A DNA stretch of 64,000 nt, taken from NCBI GenBank assembly GCA_017415765.1, contig JAFQED010000017.1:47958-111957 (forward strand). Reading direction: 5' to 3'. Shown piece after piece: positions 61,672 through 64,000 of this stretch (position 1 is the first letter of the stretch; every line of letters starts with the position of its first letter). Source of the stretch: Desulfovibrio sp. (lineage in GTDB: Bacteria > Desulfobacterota > Desulfovibrionia > Desulfovibrionales > Desulfovibrionaceae). The position numbers and the translations under genes are program-made. The notes below the pieces were generated by a model that ran no database searches, was not told the origin of the DNA, and was given only the letters and a program-made list of their open reading frames with translations.

Positions 61672-63585
61672 ATGCACTCCTCTTCCTTTTCTTTTGCCTT
61701 TGTTTCCAATTCTATCGTAGTCGCAGAAAAAGTTCAGTCTTATGCCAGAGAACATGGGTGGCCACTGACAGAAGTACGCCTGAGTACAATGGAAGACGCC
61801 CTGCCTGTGGCCAGACAACTATTCAAGCAAGGCGTAGATGTCATTCTGGGGGGTGGAGGTACCGGCAAGCTTCTCCGGCGACATCTGAAGGAGCCAATTG
61901 TCACCATTTCCCGAAGCCATATGTCCATTCTACAGGCTCTGATACAAGCCCGTGAATATACGGATAACATCGCTGTTACCTGCTATGACGCCATCCCACC
62001 TTGGACAGAACTCTTTTCCAGCCTATTACACATCCACCTTCATCCTATCCGCTTTACCAACTCACAGGAGCTGACCTTGGGTATAACCCAAGCCATTGCC
62101 CAGGGTGCAGGCTGTATCGTTGGAGGTGGTATATGTGTCTCTATTGCTCAAACTCACCTCTGTCGTGGCATAGTGATTTGCCCAGAAAATGAGGCTTTAG
62201 AACGGGCCTTTGAAGAAGCCCTCAATATCGCCTCGGCACGACGCCGGGATCGCGAGCACGCCGTCTGGCTGCAGGATGTGGTCGATGCCCTGCACGAAGG
62301 GGTCGTTGGTGTCGATCCTTCTGGCAAGCTTGCCATTTGTAATTCGGTGGCCAGGCAAGCTCTCGGGCAAAAACGTCTTCAGGACGGCTGGGCACTGCAA
62401 CATCTCGGCCTTGAGAAAAGCCTGCAAAGCGGAAACCTCACAGAAGGTACTGTAAAGGGGGAAAACGGGCAGGATCTCGTCTTTACCAGCAATGCCGTTG
62501 TTGTTGATGGTATCAAAAAGGGTGCACTGAGTGTTCTGACTCCCGATGTTGTCCTTACAGACCTGCATCGAAGGCTGAAGTATTCCCGCCAGGTAGGACT
62601 GAAGGCTCGATTCACTCTAAAGAACCTGCTGGGCGAAAGTCCCACCATGCAAACATTACGGATACATGCACAGCGTTTTGCAGAATCCGATGCAGGCATA
62701 TACATTCATGGGGAATCAGGAACAGGCAAGGAAGTTTTGGCACACGCCATCCATAACGCCAGCACCAGACGCCATGCTGCCTTTGTAGCAGTCAACTGCG
62801 GGGCTCTGCCAGAAAGCCTTCTGGAAAGTGAACTCTTTGGCTACACAGAAGGGGCCTTTACAGGTGCCCGGCGTGGGGGGAAACAAGGACTGTTTGAACT
62901 GGCGCAGGACGGTACTATTTTTTTGGATGAAATAGCAGACATCAGTGCTGCCGTGCAAGTCAGGCTTTTGCGTGTTCTGGAAAGCGGTGAGATATTCCGC
63001 CTTGGCGGAGACAGGCCGGTGACCGTCAATACTCGCGTTATCTGTTCTTCCTGGAAAGATCTCGTGCGCGAAGTGCGGGAGGGGCGTTTTAGGGCAGACC
63101 TGTACTACCGCCTGACCCTCTTGCGATTAGAGATACCCCCTCTGCGGGATCGCCTACAGGATATCCCTCTTCTAGCCCATCACCTGCTGCGGCGGATGGG
63201 TATGGCGCACAAAGACATAAATTCAGAAGGCATCGAACTTCTCTGCAGCTACCCTTGGCCGGGTAACATTCGCGAATTGGACGCGTTGTTGCGCCGCTAT
63301 AGCCTGATGTCCACCAGTGATACCTGTCAAATCTCCTTGCTGCAAGATCTTTTGCTCGATATGCGGCAGACCCAAGGCCCCCTTGCACTCTCCGCTGCTC
63401 CACAGGAAATGCAGACAGAACAGCGTATTCCTGATACAGGCAGCTTGCGCCAGCGCTTACGCCAGACGGAAAAACAGATTATCCGCCAAGAGCTGGCTCG
63501 TCAGCAGTATAGCAAAAAAAGGACGGCCCAATCTTTAGGCATCAGCCTCAATACCCTCTGGCGCAAGATGTACGACATCGACTGA
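61672..63585 (+). CDS. Sigma-54-dependent activator with PrpR_N sensor domain
   Basis: 637-aa enhancer-binding protein. Residues 1-190: PrpR_N (propionate catabolism activator) fold, with [20 protein letters not shown] and [12 protein letters not shown]. Residues about 195-300: PAS-like. Residues 320-555: AAA+ domain with Walker A GESGTGKE (347-354), GAFTGA (394-399) that contacts sigma-54, and Walker B GTIFLDE. Residues about 600-637: Fis-type HTH ([20 protein letters not shown]). Start ATG 61672; weak Shine-Dalgarno. Likely activates the promoter at 57821. Ligand unknown. Confidence 0.92.
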   Translation: MHSSSFSFAFVSNSIVVAEKVQSYAREHGWPLTEVRLSTMEDALPVARQLFKQGVDVILGGGGTGKLLRRHLKEPIVTISRSHMSILQALIQAREYTDNIAVTCYDAIPPWTELFSSLLHIHLHPIRFTNSQELTLGITQAIAQGAGCIVGGGICVSIAQTHLCRGIVICPENEALERAFEEALNIASARRRDREHAVWLQDVVDALHEGVVGVDPSGKLAICNSVARQALGQKRLQDGWALQHLGLEKSLQSGNLTEGTVKGENGQDLVFTSNAVVVDGIKKGALSVLTPDVVLTDLHRRLKYSRQVGLKARFTLKNLLGESPTMQTLRIHAQRFAESDAGIYIHGESGTGKEVLAHAIHNASTRRHAAFVAVNCGALPESLLESELFGYTEGAFTGARRGGKQGLFELAQDGTIFLDEIADISAAVQVRLLRVLESGEIFRLGGDRPVTVNTRVICSSWKDLVREVREGRFRADLYYRLTLLRLEIPPLRDRLQDIPLLAHHLLRRMGMAHKDINSEGIELLCSYPWPGNIRELDALLRRYSLMSTSDTCQISLLQDLLLDMRQTQGPLALSAAPQEMQTEQRIPDTGSLRQRLRQTEKQIIRQELARQQYSKKRTAQSLGISLNTLWRKMYDID

Positions 63586-63872
63586 GGATTGTTAAAAAAT
63601 TTCTTACTCACAGTGAGGGGCCTGTTATACCAAGTCAGCAGGGGAGAAATTGGAGGACAACCACGATGGAGCGGCACTGTCCAAAAATCCACCTCCAAGC
63701 TTTTGAATTCAATGAAGTTTTCAGGGTTGCTGGTACGTTGCCGCAGAAAAAAAGCGCAAAGGAATTGGTACCTGCAAAAATACCAAGATCTTTTGTTGAT
63801 GTCCACGTTGGTACCTGGATTTCTCTGGACAAACGAGAAGGGCCGGAACCACGATTTGCTTAGATAGTGTCG

Positions 63873-64000
63873 TCAAATTATTTTTGCCCACAATGAGATG
63901 CACCTGATTTGCACGGCTGCAAGGAAGGAGAGGCTTCGTTTTGCATAACGTGTAGCGATGCCACGCCATCTCTTCAGGTGAAGAAAAGTGTTCTCTACCA
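63873..64000 (-). mobile_element. IS5-family transposase, C-terminal end (continues off window)
   Basis: In frame from the window edge: VENTFLHLKRWRGIATRYAK, then RSLSFLAAVQ and LWAKII before TGA. 'VE..F..LK.WR.IATRY.K....FLAAV' is the C-terminal signature of IS5-type transposases. The 287-base gap between the regulator and this stop shows no recognisable gene, though part may be further IS debris; the IS end probably lies just past the stop, near 63862-63872. Confidence 0.75.

Noticed and set aside
63589-63867. Plus-strand gene after the sigma-54 regulator
   Set aside because: No ribosome site or family resemblance; AT-rich spacer or IS debris is more likely.

Overview
The window looks like a chromosome segment of a sulfate-reducing Desulfovibrionaceae (Desulfovibrio-like). 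The evidence is a TunR-type tungstate/molybdate regulator (a family known only from sulfate-reducing deltaproteobacteria) divergent from modABC, a class III anaerobic ribonucleotide reductase, a futalosine-pathway-like UbiD decarboxylase, GC-rich coding sequence and dense overlapping operons. Species is not determined.

Layout. 0-3 kb: envelope-sugar genes on the minus strand (two GT2 glycosyltransferases, a DegT aminotransferase). 3-7.3 kb: CheW, a GT8 glycosyltransferase and a large hybrid histidine kinase whose H-box histidine is replaced by Arg. 7.4-10.5 kb: DMT transporter, an intergenic palindromic repeat, a TPR-like protein and a GT-B glycosyltransferase. 10.5-15.5 kb: complete livKHMGF branched-chain amino acid ABC operon with a visible sigma-70 promoter. 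15.5-25.2 kb: housekeeping (der, an MnmM-like methyltransferase, speB, panB, a tRNA thiolation enzyme, a class IV aminotransferase, asd). 25.3-29.1 kb: nrdD-small ORF-nrdG, headed by a cobalamin riboswitch with its own terminator and bracketed by two 94-bp inverted copies of one IS end. 29.2-32.7 kb: AEC transporter, a diguanylate cyclase and two DUF805 membrane proteins. 32.8-37.4 kb: a KdnB/KdnA-like pair, a fused cytidylyltransferase/PseG-like enzyme and an SpsF-like cytidylyltransferase, which looks like a pathway for an amino-octulosonate or nonulosonate-like sugar. 37.4-41.2 kb: second copy of the intergenic repeat, then tunR and modABC. 41.1-43.1 kb: metallo-hydrolase, tRNA-Arg(CCG) and a decayed accessory patch. 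43-57.6 kb: gluQ, rhodanese, NlpC/P60 lipoprotein, a flagellar-rod-like protein, a YhaN/YhaO (SbcCD-like) pair, glpX, nadE, a UbiD-family decarboxylase and a NUDIX hydrolase.

57.7-63.6 kb is visibly AT-richer. It holds the most unusual unit: a consensus sigma-54 promoter driving a TSUP transporter, a sulfotransferase and an SLC13/DASS anion transporter, followed by a PrpR_N-type sigma-54 activator that probably controls them. An IS5-family transposase end closes the window. I regard this sigma-54 sulfotransferase/anion-transport unit, the riboswitch-nrd cassette and the Kdn-like sugar cluster as the parts most worth following up.
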